A stretch of DNA of 64,000 nucleotides from Vibrio mediterranei (GCF_900088415.1 NZ_FLLQ01000002.1:124001-188000), one strand, 5' to 3'. Positions 26,903-35,220 are shown, counted from the stretch's first letter. The notes: generated by a model from the letters alone, not told the origin. Made by a program: numbers and translations.

Positions 26903-27679
26903 TTAGTGCTCCAACTTGCTATTGGCAATACTGAGTAGCTCAACGTAGCCTTCGGCATTCCATGCCGTACGACCAACAAACACGCCATCAATATTGGCTT
27001 GGTCTAGTAGCTCTGAGGCATTAGTTAGATTGACGCTGCCACCGTATAGAAGTACCACATTATCCGCGACCTCTTGACCATAGCACTCCACCAGTGCATC
27101 ACGGATTGCGCAATGTACCTTTTCGGCTTCTTCTTTGGTTGCCGGAGTGCCTCCTTCCCCGATTGCCCATACAGGCTCATAAGCGAGAACAACGTTGGCT
27201 ACTTTGTCTAGAGGAACGTCATACAACGCAATTTTAACCTGACGCACAACAGACTCTACTGATACGCCCCACATCTTTTCATCTGCGGTGTCACCGACAC
27301 AAACCAGTGGCGTTAGGCCATGCTTTAAAGCCGCGAGCACTTTAAGATTGACGGTTTTGTCCGTCTCGCCGAACATGGCGCGTCGCTCAGAATGACCGAT
27401 CTCCACAATAGAGACACCACAATCTTTCAGCATCAATGGTGACACTTCACCGGTAAATGCTCCGCTGTCTTGCCAGCACATATTCTGTGCGCCAAGTTTG
27501 ATCGCATCTGCATTTATCGTTTGTGCCATTTGAGAAAGGTAAGGGAATGGCGGAATAACAAAAGGTTGAATTCGGCCATCTGACCGTTCGACCGCCTGTT
27601 CCACTGCCGCTGCCCATGACGCTGCCGAGGCAGCGTCTTTGTTCATCTTCCAGCTTGTGCCGACCCAGATTTTCTTCAT
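26903..27679 (-). CDS. Triose-phosphate-isomerase homologue, EryH/LerI-like
   Basis: 258 residues from ATG 27679, whose ATGA overlaps the DhaL stop; an in-frame GTG or similar upstream would add six residues without such coupling. TIM catalytic residues are present: Lys11 (SWKMN), His in GHSERRAMFG, and Glu in AYEPVWAIGEGGTP. The Asn that precedes the lysine in canonical TIM (NWKMN) is Ser9. Its place among EryC-, RpiB- and DhaK-type genes suggests isomerisation of a tetrulose phosphate (as TpiA2/EryH) rather than of triose phosphate. A duplicate glycolytic TIM cannot be excluded; the housekeeping tpiA is expected elsewhere. Confidence 0.88.
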   Translation of the reverse strand: MKKIWVGTSWKMNKDAASAASWAAAVEQAVERSDGRIQPFVIPPFPYLSQMAQTINADAIKLGAQNMCWQDSGAFTGEVSPLMLKDCGVSIVEIGHSERRAMFGETDKTVNLKVLAALKHGLTPLVCVGDTADEKMWGVSVESVVRQVKIALYDVPLDKVANVVLAYEPVWAIGEGGTPATKEEAEKVHCAIRDALVECYGQEVADNVVLLYGGSVNLTNASELLDQANIDGVFVGRTAWNAEGYVELLSIANSKLEH

Positions 27680-28308
27680 GCTGGAACCTGCTCGCACGCA
27701 TACTCAGACATGAACTGTAAGATAAGAGACATAGAAACCGCGCCTGGGTCTGGATGACCCAGTGAACGCTCGCCAAGAGTTTTCGCTTTACCAGTTGTGG
27801 CAATCATATCTTTAGTTGCTTCAACACCTTGCTTGGAGGCAGCAGCAATTGCAGGTAGGTTTTTCGTCAAGTCACCAGAAAGTTTTTCAGATGCTTCAAC
27901 AGCTGCTACTAGGGCATCAATCATCGTCTTGTCCCCTGGTTTTGCACCACCACGGTCATAAACACCTTGCAAGCCGCCGGCTAAGAATGTCGCCAGTGTT
28001 TCGGTATCTAGTTGCTCTGCACCTTTGATGGACTTAGCACCGCTACGGAACAAGGTACCGAAGATCGCCCCAGAAGCCCCGCCCATGGTAGCCATCATAG
28101 TAGAGCCAATTTTCAGCATCAGCTTACTGACATCTTCTGGTTGAAATTCGTCCGTCAGCAGCGTCTGAACGGCTAGAAAGCCTCGCTCCATACCTATGCC
28201 GTGGTCACCATCACCAATCGCTTGATCATACTTAGTCAGCATAGGTTCGCTATCGACCATGTTCTTTGCCACATAAGCCATCATGTTTTTCGCTGTTAAT
28301 ACATCCAT
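27676..28308 (-). CDS. dhaL: DhaL-type kinase subunit (dihydroxyacetone kinase, nucleotide-binding)
   Basis: 210 residues, an all-helical DhaL domain with the Asp-rich nucleotide/metal site AIGDGDHGIGMERG near residue 30, TMMATMGGASGAIFGTLFR near 85 and KPGDKTMIDAL near 118. It lies 2 bp after dhaK and overlaps the TIM-like gene by 4 bp. No DhaM phosphotransferase gene is nearby, so phosphate would come from ATP directly or from a distant DhaM/PTS component. In this cluster the acceptor is probably a C4 ketose (inference). Confidence 0.9.
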   Translation of the reverse strand: MDVLTAKNMMAYVAKNMVDSEPMLTKYDQAIGDGDHGIGMERGFLAVQTLLTDEFQPEDVSKLMLKIGSTMMATMGGASGAIFGTLFRSGAKSIKGAEQLDTETLATFLAGGLQGVYDRGGAKPGDKTMIDALVAAVEASEKLSGDLTKNLPAIAAASKQGVEATKDMIATTGKAKTLGERSLGHPDPGAVSMSLILQFMSEYACEQVPA

Positions 28309-28310
28309 TG

Positions 28311-29312
28311 TTATTTCCTCAAAGCAAATGATTCACAAGGTAGGTCGTAGAGCGCTTTCAGCTCATCATCCAGTTTTAATAAAGTAATTGAGTAGCCAGA
28401 CATTTCCTGAGACGTACAGTAGTTACCGACTAACGTGTCATGAACAGTGATGCCGCGCTCTGCCAGAAGCGCATGCGCTTGCTTGGTAGCAATAAGAAGT
28501 TCCATATAAGTCGATGCGCCTAGGTTATTAACCAAAAGACACACTTCATCGCCAGATTGATACGGAAGGTCAGTGCACAGATCATTAATGAGACGGGTGA
28601 CGACTTCGTCAGCAGAGGTCATTTTCTCGCGGGATACGCCCGGTTCACCATGCAACCCCATACCAATTTCTAGCTCATCATCTGGCAGTTCAAAGTTAAA
28701 GGTATTGGTTTGTGGTACTGAGCCCGCCGACAATGCCACGCCAATTGAGCGGGTGTAGTCGCGAGCGCGTTCAGTCACTGCCACAATTTGGTCAAAGTCA
28801 TCGTATTTTTCAGACGCTGCACCCGCGATTTTTAGCACGTATAAATCACCCGCTGTACCGCGTCTTTCTTCGATTTTTTCTAGCGGTGCAGAAGCCACAT
28901 CATCCCAAACACGAATGGTGTGAGTTTTGATGTCATCATCGTCCGCAAGTTCGGCAGCAATATCGAAATTCATATTGTCGCCCGCATAGTTACCGTAAAT
29001 GTAAATCACGCCTTTGCCATTGTTGACCGCTTCAGTCGTCTGCAAAATCACGTTAGGAGCAGGAGCGGCGAAAATATCACCCAGAGCCGCGGCATCCGCG
29101 AGCCCCTTGCCGACGTAGCCTGCAAATAATGGCTCGTGACCTGCACCACCACCTGTCACGATAGCGACTTTATCCTGAGGAAAATCGGTACGCATTGCTG
29201 CGGTAATACCCGGTAAGCCTTCCAGCTTGCCATTCATCGCAACTAAGAGACCATCAAATTGCTCTCTTGCCACCGCCATTGGATCATTAATCAGTTTTTT
29301 TGGCTTTCTCAT
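28311..29312 (-). CDS. dhaK: DhaK-type kinase subunit (ketose-binding)
   Basis: About 333 residues from ATG 29312, preceded by TGGTGA (an ATG four codons upstream is possible). The substrate-binding subunit of dihydroxyacetone-type kinases: VTGGGAGHEPLFAGYVGKGL near 55 contains the family's Gly-rich loop, NYAGDNMNFD near 112, and the His that forms a hemiaminal bond with the ketose is in GMGLHGEPGV near 220. Together with DhaL it should phosphorylate a short ketose. DhaK homologues acting on erythrulose are known (LerK/DerK of mycobacterial tetritol pathways), which fits the isomerase genes next to it. Confidence 0.92.
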   Translation of the reverse strand: MRKPKKLINDPMAVAREQFDGLLVAMNGKLEGLPGITAAMRTDFPQDKVAIVTGGGAGHEPLFAGYVGKGLADAAALGDIFAAPAPNVILQTTEAVNNGKGVIYIYGNYAGDNMNFDIAAELADDDDIKTHTIRVWDDVASAPLEKIEERRGTAGDLYVLKIAGAASEKYDDFDQIVAVTERARDYTRSIGVALSAGSVPQTNTFNFELPDDELEIGMGLHGEPGVSREKMTSADEVVTRLINDLCTDLPYQSGDEVCLLVNNLGASTYMELLIATKQAHALLAERGITVHDTLVGNYCTSQEMSGYSITLLKLDDELKALYDLPCESFALRK

Positions 29313-29329
29313 GGGGTTCACCATTTGAT

Positions 29330-30340
29330 TTATTGTTGTTTTAGTTGATAACTAGTCGCCATTCTTGTGGTCAGCTTCAGCGCATTTTCCATTGCAGGCG
29401 TTGAGGCAACATTCTTGCCGTAAATATCAAAGGCAGAGCCGTGGTTAGCGGTTGCGATTGGAATTGGGATTCCTCCCTGAACTGTTACACCGCGGTCAAA
29501 GCCCATCATTTTCAGCGCTGTCGCGCCTTGGTCGTGGTACATAGAAACAATCGAATTCATCGATTCTTTCTCTACAACCCACATAGTCGTGTCACCAGGG
29601 AATGGCCCGAATGCTTCGATGCCTTTCTGCTTCGCTTTTTCAATTGCCGGTGTAATAGTGGTAATTTCCTCATCACCGAACAGTCCACCTTCCCCACCGT
29701 GTGGGTTAAGAGCTTGAACGGCAATTCGTGGAGACTCAAAACCTGCAGATCGCAATGTTTTGTCCATCAGCTCAATGGTTTCCAAAACCGAATCAACCGT
29801 GAGGTTATCGACAACATGCTTGAATGGAATATGAGAGGTAACGCGACCAGCCCAAATGTCGTCAACAACGTTGACTTCACAACCAAATCCTTGATACCCA
29901 GTTAGCTCTGCAAACCACGACAGTTCATCACGGTGAGCCAAACCTGCCATGCTCATCGCCTGCTTATTCAAAGGCGCAAAGCAAATACCGTGGGTTTTAT
30001 GGGCTAGGGTTAAATCAACCGCTATCTTGAGTGTTTCAAGCACATAAGTTCCGCCTTGCGCCGTGGCTTTACCGTACTCAATAGGCTCGGCATGAGAGCT
30101 GCTAAATTTCAGTAGAACAGGCTTATTGTCGACAAAATTGGCTTGCTCGAATGAATCCACCACATCGTAATCAAATGTCACCTGCGCAATATCCATGCCT
30201 TTGCGAAGTTCGTATTCATCAGCAATGATAAGAATATTGGCTTGCTGTCTGTTTGCCTCGTCAGCGAGCACCTTAACCGCAACTTCAGGGCCAATTCCGG
30301 AAGGGTCACCTAATACAAGAGCAATAGTCGGTTTAGTCAT
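29330..30340 (-). CDS. PdxA-family dehydrogenase (PdxA2-like)
   Basis: 336 residues of the 4-hydroxythreonine-4-phosphate dehydrogenase family. Family motifs are GDPSGIGPEVA at the start, QALNPHGGEGGLFGDEE, GPFPGDTTMW and MYHDQGATALK. The usual RTSxDHGTA substrate loop reads ATANHGSAF, losing the Arg and the Asp, and the GHTE motif reads AHRDE. PdxA2 members oxidise 4-phospho-D-erythronate or -threonate (then decarboxylated to dihydroxyacetone phosphate) in tetronate catabolism. In this operon a C4 acid-phosphate role is more likely than pyridoxine synthesis, where pdxA normally sits beside ksgA/surA. Confidence 0.88.
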   Translation of the reverse strand: MTKPTIALVLGDPSGIGPEVAVKVLADEANRQQANILIIADEYELRKGMDIAQVTFDYDVVDSFEQANFVDNKPVLLKFSSSHAEPIEYGKATAQGGTYVLETLKIAVDLTLAHKTHGICFAPLNKQAMSMAGLAHRDELSWFAELTGYQGFGCEVNVVDDIWAGRVTSHIPFKHVVDNLTVDSVLETIELMDKTLRSAGFESPRIAVQALNPHGGEGGLFGDEEITTITPAIEKAKQKGIEAFGPFPGDTTMWVVEKESMNSIVSMYHDQGATALKMMGFDRGVTVQGGIPIPIATANHGSAFDIYGKNVASTPAMENALKLTTRMATSYQLKQQ

Positions 30341-30358
30341 GTTTTAATTCCTTGAAAG

Positions 30359-31642
30359 TTATTTATAAATGAAGTCCACAAAACCTACAGAGAGCGCGGG
30401 TACGTACGTTGCCAGCAGCAGTACAAAGAACAGTACTCCAATGAACAGTGCGTTGACTTTTGTTACCTGCCAAATGTCTCGTTTCGCAATAGAGCAGGCC
30501 GTGATAAGAACACTTGCCACAGGCGGCGTTTGCTGACCGATAGAGATGTTGAGTGCCAGCATAATTCCGAAGTGAATTGGGTCGATACCTAATTCATGAA
30601 TAAGTGGGAGTACGATAGGTACAGTTAGAATGATGGCCGCAGCGCCGTGCAAGAATACACCAACAATTAAAAGCATCACGTTAAGCATCATGAGAACAAC
30701 GTACTTGTTTTCAGAGATACTTAAGATGCCAGCTGCCATTTGTTGCGGTACTTCTTGCTCGGTTAGGAACAGACCAAGTACTGCCGAGGTTGCGACAAGA
30801 AGCATGACTACTGATGTACCTGTCACCCCTTCCATCATCGCTTTATAGAACAGCTTTAGATCCATCTCACGGTAGATAAAGATACTGATCACTAACGCTA
30901 GTAACACCGCGATGCCCGCAGCTTCCGTCGCGGTCATAAAGCCTGAAAGGATGCCACCAAGAATAGCGAACGGTAGCGTTAGCGCCCAAAATGCATCTTT
31001 AAATGCTACCCAAAGCTTACGAAGGCTAAACGACTCTTCTCTTGGCAAGTTGTATTTGACTGCGTAGTAGTAACACACTCCAAACATGCCAGCCGCGCCT
31101 AGGAGACCCGACACGATGCCTGCCACAAACAGCTGTGAAATCGACACATCTGCCATTGCACCGTAAATAATCATTGGTAACGATGGTGGAATGATCACCG
31201 CTAGAGAAGCTGAAGACGATGTGACCGCCGCAGAAAAGCTTCCTGAGTAACCACGCTTTTTCATCGCTGGAATCAAGATAGAACCTAGCGCGGCAACGTC
31301 GGCCACTGCCGAGCCAGAAATCTCAGCAAAAATCATCGAGACACCAACGTTTACCATAGATAGGCCGCCACGAACGAAGCCTACAATAGCGTTAACGAAA
31401 TTGATCAATCGAAGAGAAATACCGCCAGTGTTCATTAGTGCACCAGCAAAGACAAATAATGGAATAGACAGTAGCGTGAATTTAGAGCCACCCTCAAACA
31501 TTGCCAGCGCGGCGTTGTAAATTGCGTCAATGCCTGACGTAGCAACCATCCCAACAATAGCGACCGCTCCGATAGCAACACCAATTGGTACATTAATCAT
31601 TACTAAAGCGATCAAACAAAACAAAACGACTAACGCACTCAT
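30359..31642 (-). CDS. dctM: TRAP transporter large permease, DctM
   Basis: 427 residues with about 12 to 13 transmembrane helices; contains NVPIGVAIG near the start, FAGALMNTGGISLRL near 65 and IIPPSLPMIIYGAMADVS near 150, all DctM signatures. It forms the sodium-driven translocation path for the solute captured by DctP. Its ATG overlaps the DctQ stop by 4 bp. Confidence 0.94.
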   Translation of the reverse strand: MSALVVLFCLIALVMINVPIGVAIGAVAIVGMVATSGIDAIYNAALAMFEGGSKFTLLSIPLFVFAGALMNTGGISLRLINFVNAIVGFVRGGLSMVNVGVSMIFAEISGSAVADVAALGSILIPAMKKRGYSGSFSAAVTSSSASLAVIIPPSLPMIIYGAMADVSISQLFVAGIVSGLLGAAGMFGVCYYYAVKYNLPREESFSLRKLWVAFKDAFWALTLPFAILGGILSGFMTATEAAGIAVLLALVISIFIYREMDLKLFYKAMMEGVTGTSVVMLLVATSAVLGLFLTEQEVPQQMAAGILSISENKYVVLMMLNVMLLIVGVFLHGAAAIILTVPIVLPLIHELGIDPIHFGIMLALNISIGQQTPPVASVLITACSIAKRDIWQVTKVNALFIGVLFFVLLLATYVPALSVGFVDFIYK

Positions 31643-32211
31643 TTCACAGCCTCCATTGCTTCTGACATATCCTTTTTGGCATCACGAATTGCTTCTTTTA
31701 TTTCTTCGTCTTCTTGCGTTGAACCATCACAGAGTAAGTTCCATGCTTTTGGCAATGAGCAGATTTGTGCCACGATAAACAGCACCGCTCCAATAGGTAA
31801 CGCGGATTGAGCAAAGGAAAGCGTAATAAAGTCGAGACTCGTTAATGTCTCTTCCCCAAAAATCTCCAAGATGTAGTAACTGGCCCAAGCAATCACTGCA
31901 AAGAATCCAATCACCACCAGTTCACTAAATAAGAACAGCGCTTTACGTAATGGCAACGTCATGCTCGCCACTAAACCGCCAAAGCCCATATGAGATCGTT
32001 TGATTGCACAAAGCGCTGAACCATAGAAGGTCAACCAAGCCAACAAAATAGCGGAGACTTCGTCGTACCAATAAAGAGAAGCACCACTAAAGCGTGAAAA
32101 AACCGCAACAATGATAATGGTGCTGAGTGCGAGTAAGATCGTCATTGAAATAGCGATCAACACTTTTTCTAGAACGCTAGAAACTCTATTTAACACAGCT
32201 AGAAAAGACAT
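31639..32211 (-). CDS. dctQ: TRAP transporter small permease, DctQ
   Basis: 190 residues from the second of two adjacent ATGs at 32211, placed by the GAGGG 6 nt upstream; a frame extending to 32262 runs through the intergenic hairpin and is unlikely. Four transmembrane helices with the DctQ pattern (YWYDEVSAILLAWLTFYGSALCAIKRSHMGFGG). A cytoplasmic, acidic C-terminal tail (EDEEIKEAIRDAKKDM) extends beyond the last helix. Confidence 0.9.
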   Translation of the reverse strand: MSFLAVLNRVSSVLEKVLIAISMTILLALSTIIIVAVFSRFSGASLYWYDEVSAILLAWLTFYGSALCAIKRSHMGFGGLVASMTLPLRKALFLFSELVVIGFFAVIAWASYYILEIFGEETLTSLDFITLSFAQSALPIGAVLFIVAQICSLPKAWNLLCDGSTQEDEEIKEAIRDAKKDMSEAMEAVK

Positions 32212-32238
32212 CATAAACCCTCGCGAAAAACACATGAG

Positions 32239-32261
32239 TGGCTGCACCCAAGGTGCAGCCA
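32239..32261 (-). other. Intra-operon hairpin between dctP and dctQ
   Basis: A perfect 10-bp stem TGGCTGCACC/GGTGCAGCCA with a 3-nt loop, just after the dctP stop and without a T tract. Such hairpins between binding-protein and permease genes usually protect the upstream mRNA, allowing more binding protein than permease (inference). Confidence 0.65.
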
Positions 32262-32270
32262 AGGAACTTC

Positions 32271-33254
32271 TTAGTTAGCTGTTGCCATTGCTTTATTTAG
32301 CATGACTTCGCCGTTGTTTACGTTTTTCACAAAATCGTCGTAGATAGGTTGGCTTGCATCTACGAAGGCTTGACGGTTCGCTACGTTAAGCTTCATACCA
32401 CCAGCAACCAGCTTATCTTTCAGTTCGCCTTCTAGCTTCGCGGCTTCTTGATAGCCCCACTGCTGTGCTTGCTTAGCAGAGTCTTCAAGCACTGCTCGAA
32501 CTTCATCAGGGAATTTCCCATAGTGGCGTGCACCTGCAGTTAGGTATGCTGGTGTGTACACGTGGTTTGTCACACTCAAGTAGCCTTGCACTTCATGTAA
32601 TTTCGCTGCATAGATGTTGGTATACGGGTTTTCTTGCCCATCGATAACACCAGTTTGTAGACCAATGAATACCTCACTGAAGCTCATAGGCGTTGGGTTC
32701 GCCCCCCAGTTTTTGAACATCTTCACGCGCCATGAACTGTTTGGTGTGCGAATTTTCAAACCATCAAGATCTTCTGGTGTGTTAACCGGGCGCTGCGCAT
32801 TAGTGATGTTTCTAAAGCCGTTTTCCCAAAAACCGATGACTTTATAACCTTTCTTTTCAGCAGCCGGCGCGATATATGGCCAGAATACTTGCTCCTCGAT
32901 CTTAGCGACATGGTCACGATCTGAGACTAAAAATGGTAGTTCAAACAACGCCATTTCTGATACATGCGTTGGTAGTGTTGAAGTGAGTAGAGCCAAGTCT
33001 ACCGTGCCAAGCTTCAACTTCTGCTGCACATCTTTATCTTTACCTAATTGAGCTGCACCAAAGAACTTAAGGTTGTAGTCAATACCTTGTTTTTTGAATT
33101 CTTCGTTTGCCACTTCAGTAAAATATTGTGTCGTGTTGTATTGAAGTGAACCTACCTGCGCGCTAGTCGCCACTTTTAGGTCTTTGGCAAATGCCGCTGA
33201 AGAAAGAACAGCAGACACAGCGAGTGCAGTAAAAGTAAGTGTTGTTTTTTTCAT
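32271..33254 (-). CDS. dctP: TRAP transporter solute-binding protein, DctP
   Basis: About 327 residues with a Sec signal peptide (MKKTTLTFTALAVSAVLSSAAFA, cleaved after AFA). The DctP fold is clear: the solute-contacting LDGLKIRTPNSSWRVKMFKNWGANP region, with Arg in KIRTP normally pairing with a substrate carboxylate, and SFSEVFIGLQTGVIDGQENP, a strong family signature. The kept Arg hints at an acid such as an aldonate or tetronate, although neutral-sugar ligands exist in the family. Second gene of the operon. Confidence 0.93.
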   Translation of the reverse strand: MKKTTLTFTALAVSAVLSSAAFAKDLKVATSAQVGSLQYNTTQYFTEVANEEFKKQGIDYNLKFFGAAQLGKDKDVQQKLKLGTVDLALLTSTLPTHVSEMALFELPFLVSDRDHVAKIEEQVFWPYIAPAAEKKGYKVIGFWENGFRNITNAQRPVNTPEDLDGLKIRTPNSSWRVKMFKNWGANPTPMSFSEVFIGLQTGVIDGQENPYTNIYAAKLHEVQGYLSVTNHVYTPAYLTAGARHYGKFPDEVRAVLEDSAKQAQQWGYQEAAKLEGELKDKLVAGGMKLNVANRQAFVDASQPIYDDFVKNVNNGEVMLNKAMATAN

Positions 33255-33293
33255 TTTAGTTTCCACGTTATTCCATTAAACATTGAGGGAGGG

Positions 33294-33740
33294 TTATCCA
33301 ATAAATTCTTTCTCTATCTCCTTAATTCTATTTACCTTAGGGGTCGAGGGTCCGTCAGAAAACTCTGAATCTAACCATGTATCTAATATCGCTTTTGCGA
33401 GCTCAGAACCAATCACGCGAGAACCCATAGTGATAATTTGCGCGTCGTTGCTCTTACGAGCTCGCTCAGCAGAAAACGTATCGTGGCAAAGTGCAGCTCT
33501 AATACCTGGTACTTTATTTGCCACAATAGATACACCGATTCCGGTACCACAAAGAATGATGCCGCGTTCATGCTTTCCAGCACTCACTGCTAAGCTGACT
33601 TCTTTGGCAATATCCGGATATAGTGATGCGTTCTCTGGGTCGATTCCGTAGTCGACATACTCAATACCTTTCGCAGCTAAATGAGCTTTCAAGCACTCCT
33701 TCAAATCTACTGCTGCGTCATCACATCCAATTGCAATCAT
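33294..33740 (-). CDS. RpiB-type sugar-phosphate isomerase, EryI/DerI-like
   Basis: 148 residues from ATG 33740, set by AAAGGAAGG 4 to 11 nt upstream; an earlier ATG at 33761 lacks this. LacA/RpiB fold with CGTGIGVSIVANKVPGIRAAL (active-site Cys and phosphate loop), CDDAAVDLKE at the start, and HDTFSAERARKSNDAQIITMGSR. First gene of the 11-gene operon. RpiB-like enzymes convert D-erythrulose 4-phosphate to D-erythrose 4-phosphate in erythritol (EryI) and threitol (DerI) pathways; ribose-5-phosphate isomerisation remains an alternative. Confidence 0.9.
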   Translation of the reverse strand: MIAIGCDDAAVDLKECLKAHLAAKGIEYVDYGIDPENASLYPDIAKEVSLAVSAGKHERGIILCGTGIGVSIVANKVPGIRAALCHDTFSAERARKSNDAQIITMGSRVIGSELAKAILDTWLDSEFSDGPSTPKVNRIKEIEKEFIG

Positions 33741-34063
33741 GTCGCCTTCCTTTATGTTCATTTGTCCAAACAGATTACAAATGATATTGAACTTTTATTC
33801 AAAAAAGTTACAGATGAACATCTTTTAAATGAGATACCAGTCACCAAAACAATACAATTTATTAACATTATCGTGATCAAACAAACCTAAATGCCAATTT
33901 AATAAACGGATATGACTTTTATAAAACAGAACAAGATTGAGATCACAAAAACACAACAAATTCATTTAATACAACAACTTAATAAGAGCCAATAGCTTTT
34001 TTAACACCATTTAAATAGAGCTTTAACTCTACTCAATGACAGCTAAAACACCCGGTTTGATAG

Positions 34064-34081
34064 TTTGTTCAGATAAACAAA
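34064..34081. promoter_or_regulatory. Palindrome, candidate SorC-family operator
   Basis: An 18-bp palindrome with perfect arms TTTGTT and AACAAA around CAGATA. It lies in the divergent promoter region, about 95 bp before the glpX-like start, and contains the TGTTCAGAT word that recurs at 34112. Confidence 0.5.
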
Positions 34082-34111
34082 GAAATTAGAACATAAATAT
34101 TCTAAACATAT

Positions 34112-34137
34112 TGTTCAGATGTTATATTTGATGAACA
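34112..34137. promoter_or_regulatory. Inverted repeat TGTTCA-N14-TGAACA, candidate operator
   Basis: Perfect 6-bp arms, 14 bp apart, 36 bp upstream of the glpX-like start codon, with a further TGAAC half-site at 34140. The position overlaps the expected promoter of glpX-sorC, so binding by the SorC regulator would autoregulate this side. Confidence 0.5.
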
Positions 34138-34172
34138 TATGAACAACGCCAATAACAAAAGGACTTACTAAA

Positions 34173-35180
34173 ATGCACAACGAATTAGGTTTAACACTTT
34201 CTCAAGTAACTGAGTCAGCAGCACTAGCTGGATACAAATGGCTGGGGCGTGGGGATAAGAACAAAGCTGACGACGCAGCAGTGGCTGCAATGAGGCACCA
34301 GCTTAACGATTCACATGTCGACGCGACGATTGTCATAGGGGAAGGGGAAATTGACGATGCTCCCATGCTGTATATTGGCGAACAGTTAGGGAAAGGTGGA
34401 CCTGCTATTGACATTGCGGTCGACCCTATTGAAGGGACACGAATGACGGCAATGGGACAATCAAATGCTCTAGCGGTGTTAGCAGCCGCTGAAAAAGGCA
34501 CATTACTTCAAGCTCCCGATATGTATATGGAAAAATTAGTTGTCGGCCCAGCAGCGAAAAGTGCGTTAGATTTAACGCTCTCTATTGAAGAAAATATTCT
34601 CGCTATCGCTAAGAAACTCGATAAACCGGTAAAAGATATCGTTGTGGCAACGCTCGCTAAACCGAGACACGATGCCATCATTCACACCATGCAATCGATG
34701 GGAGTAAGAGTCTATGCTTTCCCAGATGGGGATGTCGCCGCCTCTCTGCTGACATGCATGCCAGAAAGTGATGTTGATATGATGTACTGTATTGGCGGAG
34801 CACCAGAAGGTGTAGTAACAGCAGCAGTAATTCGTGCATTAGATGGAGACATGCAGGCACGATTATTAACGCGTGATGTAGTTAAAGGTGAAACCTTAGC
34901 CAATATCAAACATGCCGAATCAGAGCGCCAACGCTGTGAGGAGATGGGGGTAAGAGAAAATGTTATCTTATCGCTCAATGACATGGTGAAAACCGATAAT
35001 ATTGTATTCTGCGCAACGGGTATTACCAAAGGTGACCTCCTCGATGGTGTACAAAAACATGGGTCGTACCTCACAACTGAAACCTTACTTATACAAGGTC
35101 ACAACAGAACGATTAGAATGATAAAGTCTAATCATGACCTAAATAAAACTAATAAAGAACTACTTAAGCTTATTGCTTAG
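34173..35180 (+). CDS. glpX: Class II fructose-1,6-bisphosphatase (GlpX family)
   Basis: 335 residues, normal GlpX length. Metal/phosphate motifs are IGEGEIDDAPMLYIGE near residue 55, VDPIEGTR near 88 and GDGDVA-type PDGDVAASL near 190, then YCIGGAPEGVVTAAV. It hydrolyses fructose 1,6-bisphosphate; class II enzymes often also accept sedoheptulose 1,7-bisphosphate. Divergent from the C4-sugar-phosphate operon and followed 40 bp later by its regulator. If erythrose 4-phosphate accumulates and condenses with dihydroxyacetone phosphate, a sedoheptulose bisphosphatase would be useful (inference). Confidence 0.92.
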   Translation: MHNELGLTLSQVTESAALAGYKWLGRGDKNKADDAAVAAMRHQLNDSHVDATIVIGEGEIDDAPMLYIGEQLGKGGPAIDIAVDPIEGTRMTAMGQSNALAVLAAAEKGTLLQAPDMYMEKLVVGPAAKSALDLTLSIEENILAIAKKLDKPVKDIVVATLAKPRHDAIIHTMQSMGVRVYAFPDGDVAASLLTCMPESDVDMMYCIGGAPEGVVTAAVIRALDGDMQARLLTRDVVKGETLANIKHAESERQRCEEMGVRENVILSLNDMVKTDNIVFCATGITKGDLLDGVQKHGSYLTTETLLIQGHNRTIRMIKSNHDLNKTNKELLKLIA

Positions 35181-35220
35181 CAATCTATTGCTTGCAGTGA
35201 TACGCCTTTAAAGGAACAGA

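Larger units (their letters stand above)
33741..34172. other. Divergent regulatory region between rpiB-like and glpX-like genes
   Basis: About 430 AT-rich bases with no gene, serving the minus-strand operon and the plus-strand glpX-sorC pair. It is rich in TGTTCA/TGAACA words: near 33770-33860 on the operon side, and at 34064-34081, 34112-34117, 34132-34137 and 34140-34144 on the other side. TTAGAA and TTCTAA at 34086-34105 form another inverted repeat. These are good candidates for SorC-family operator sites. Confidence 0.65.

Noticed and set aside
29441..29905. 154-codon plus-strand frame opposite the pdxA-like gene
   Set aside because: Lies entirely within a gene with clear family motifs; no recognisable product.
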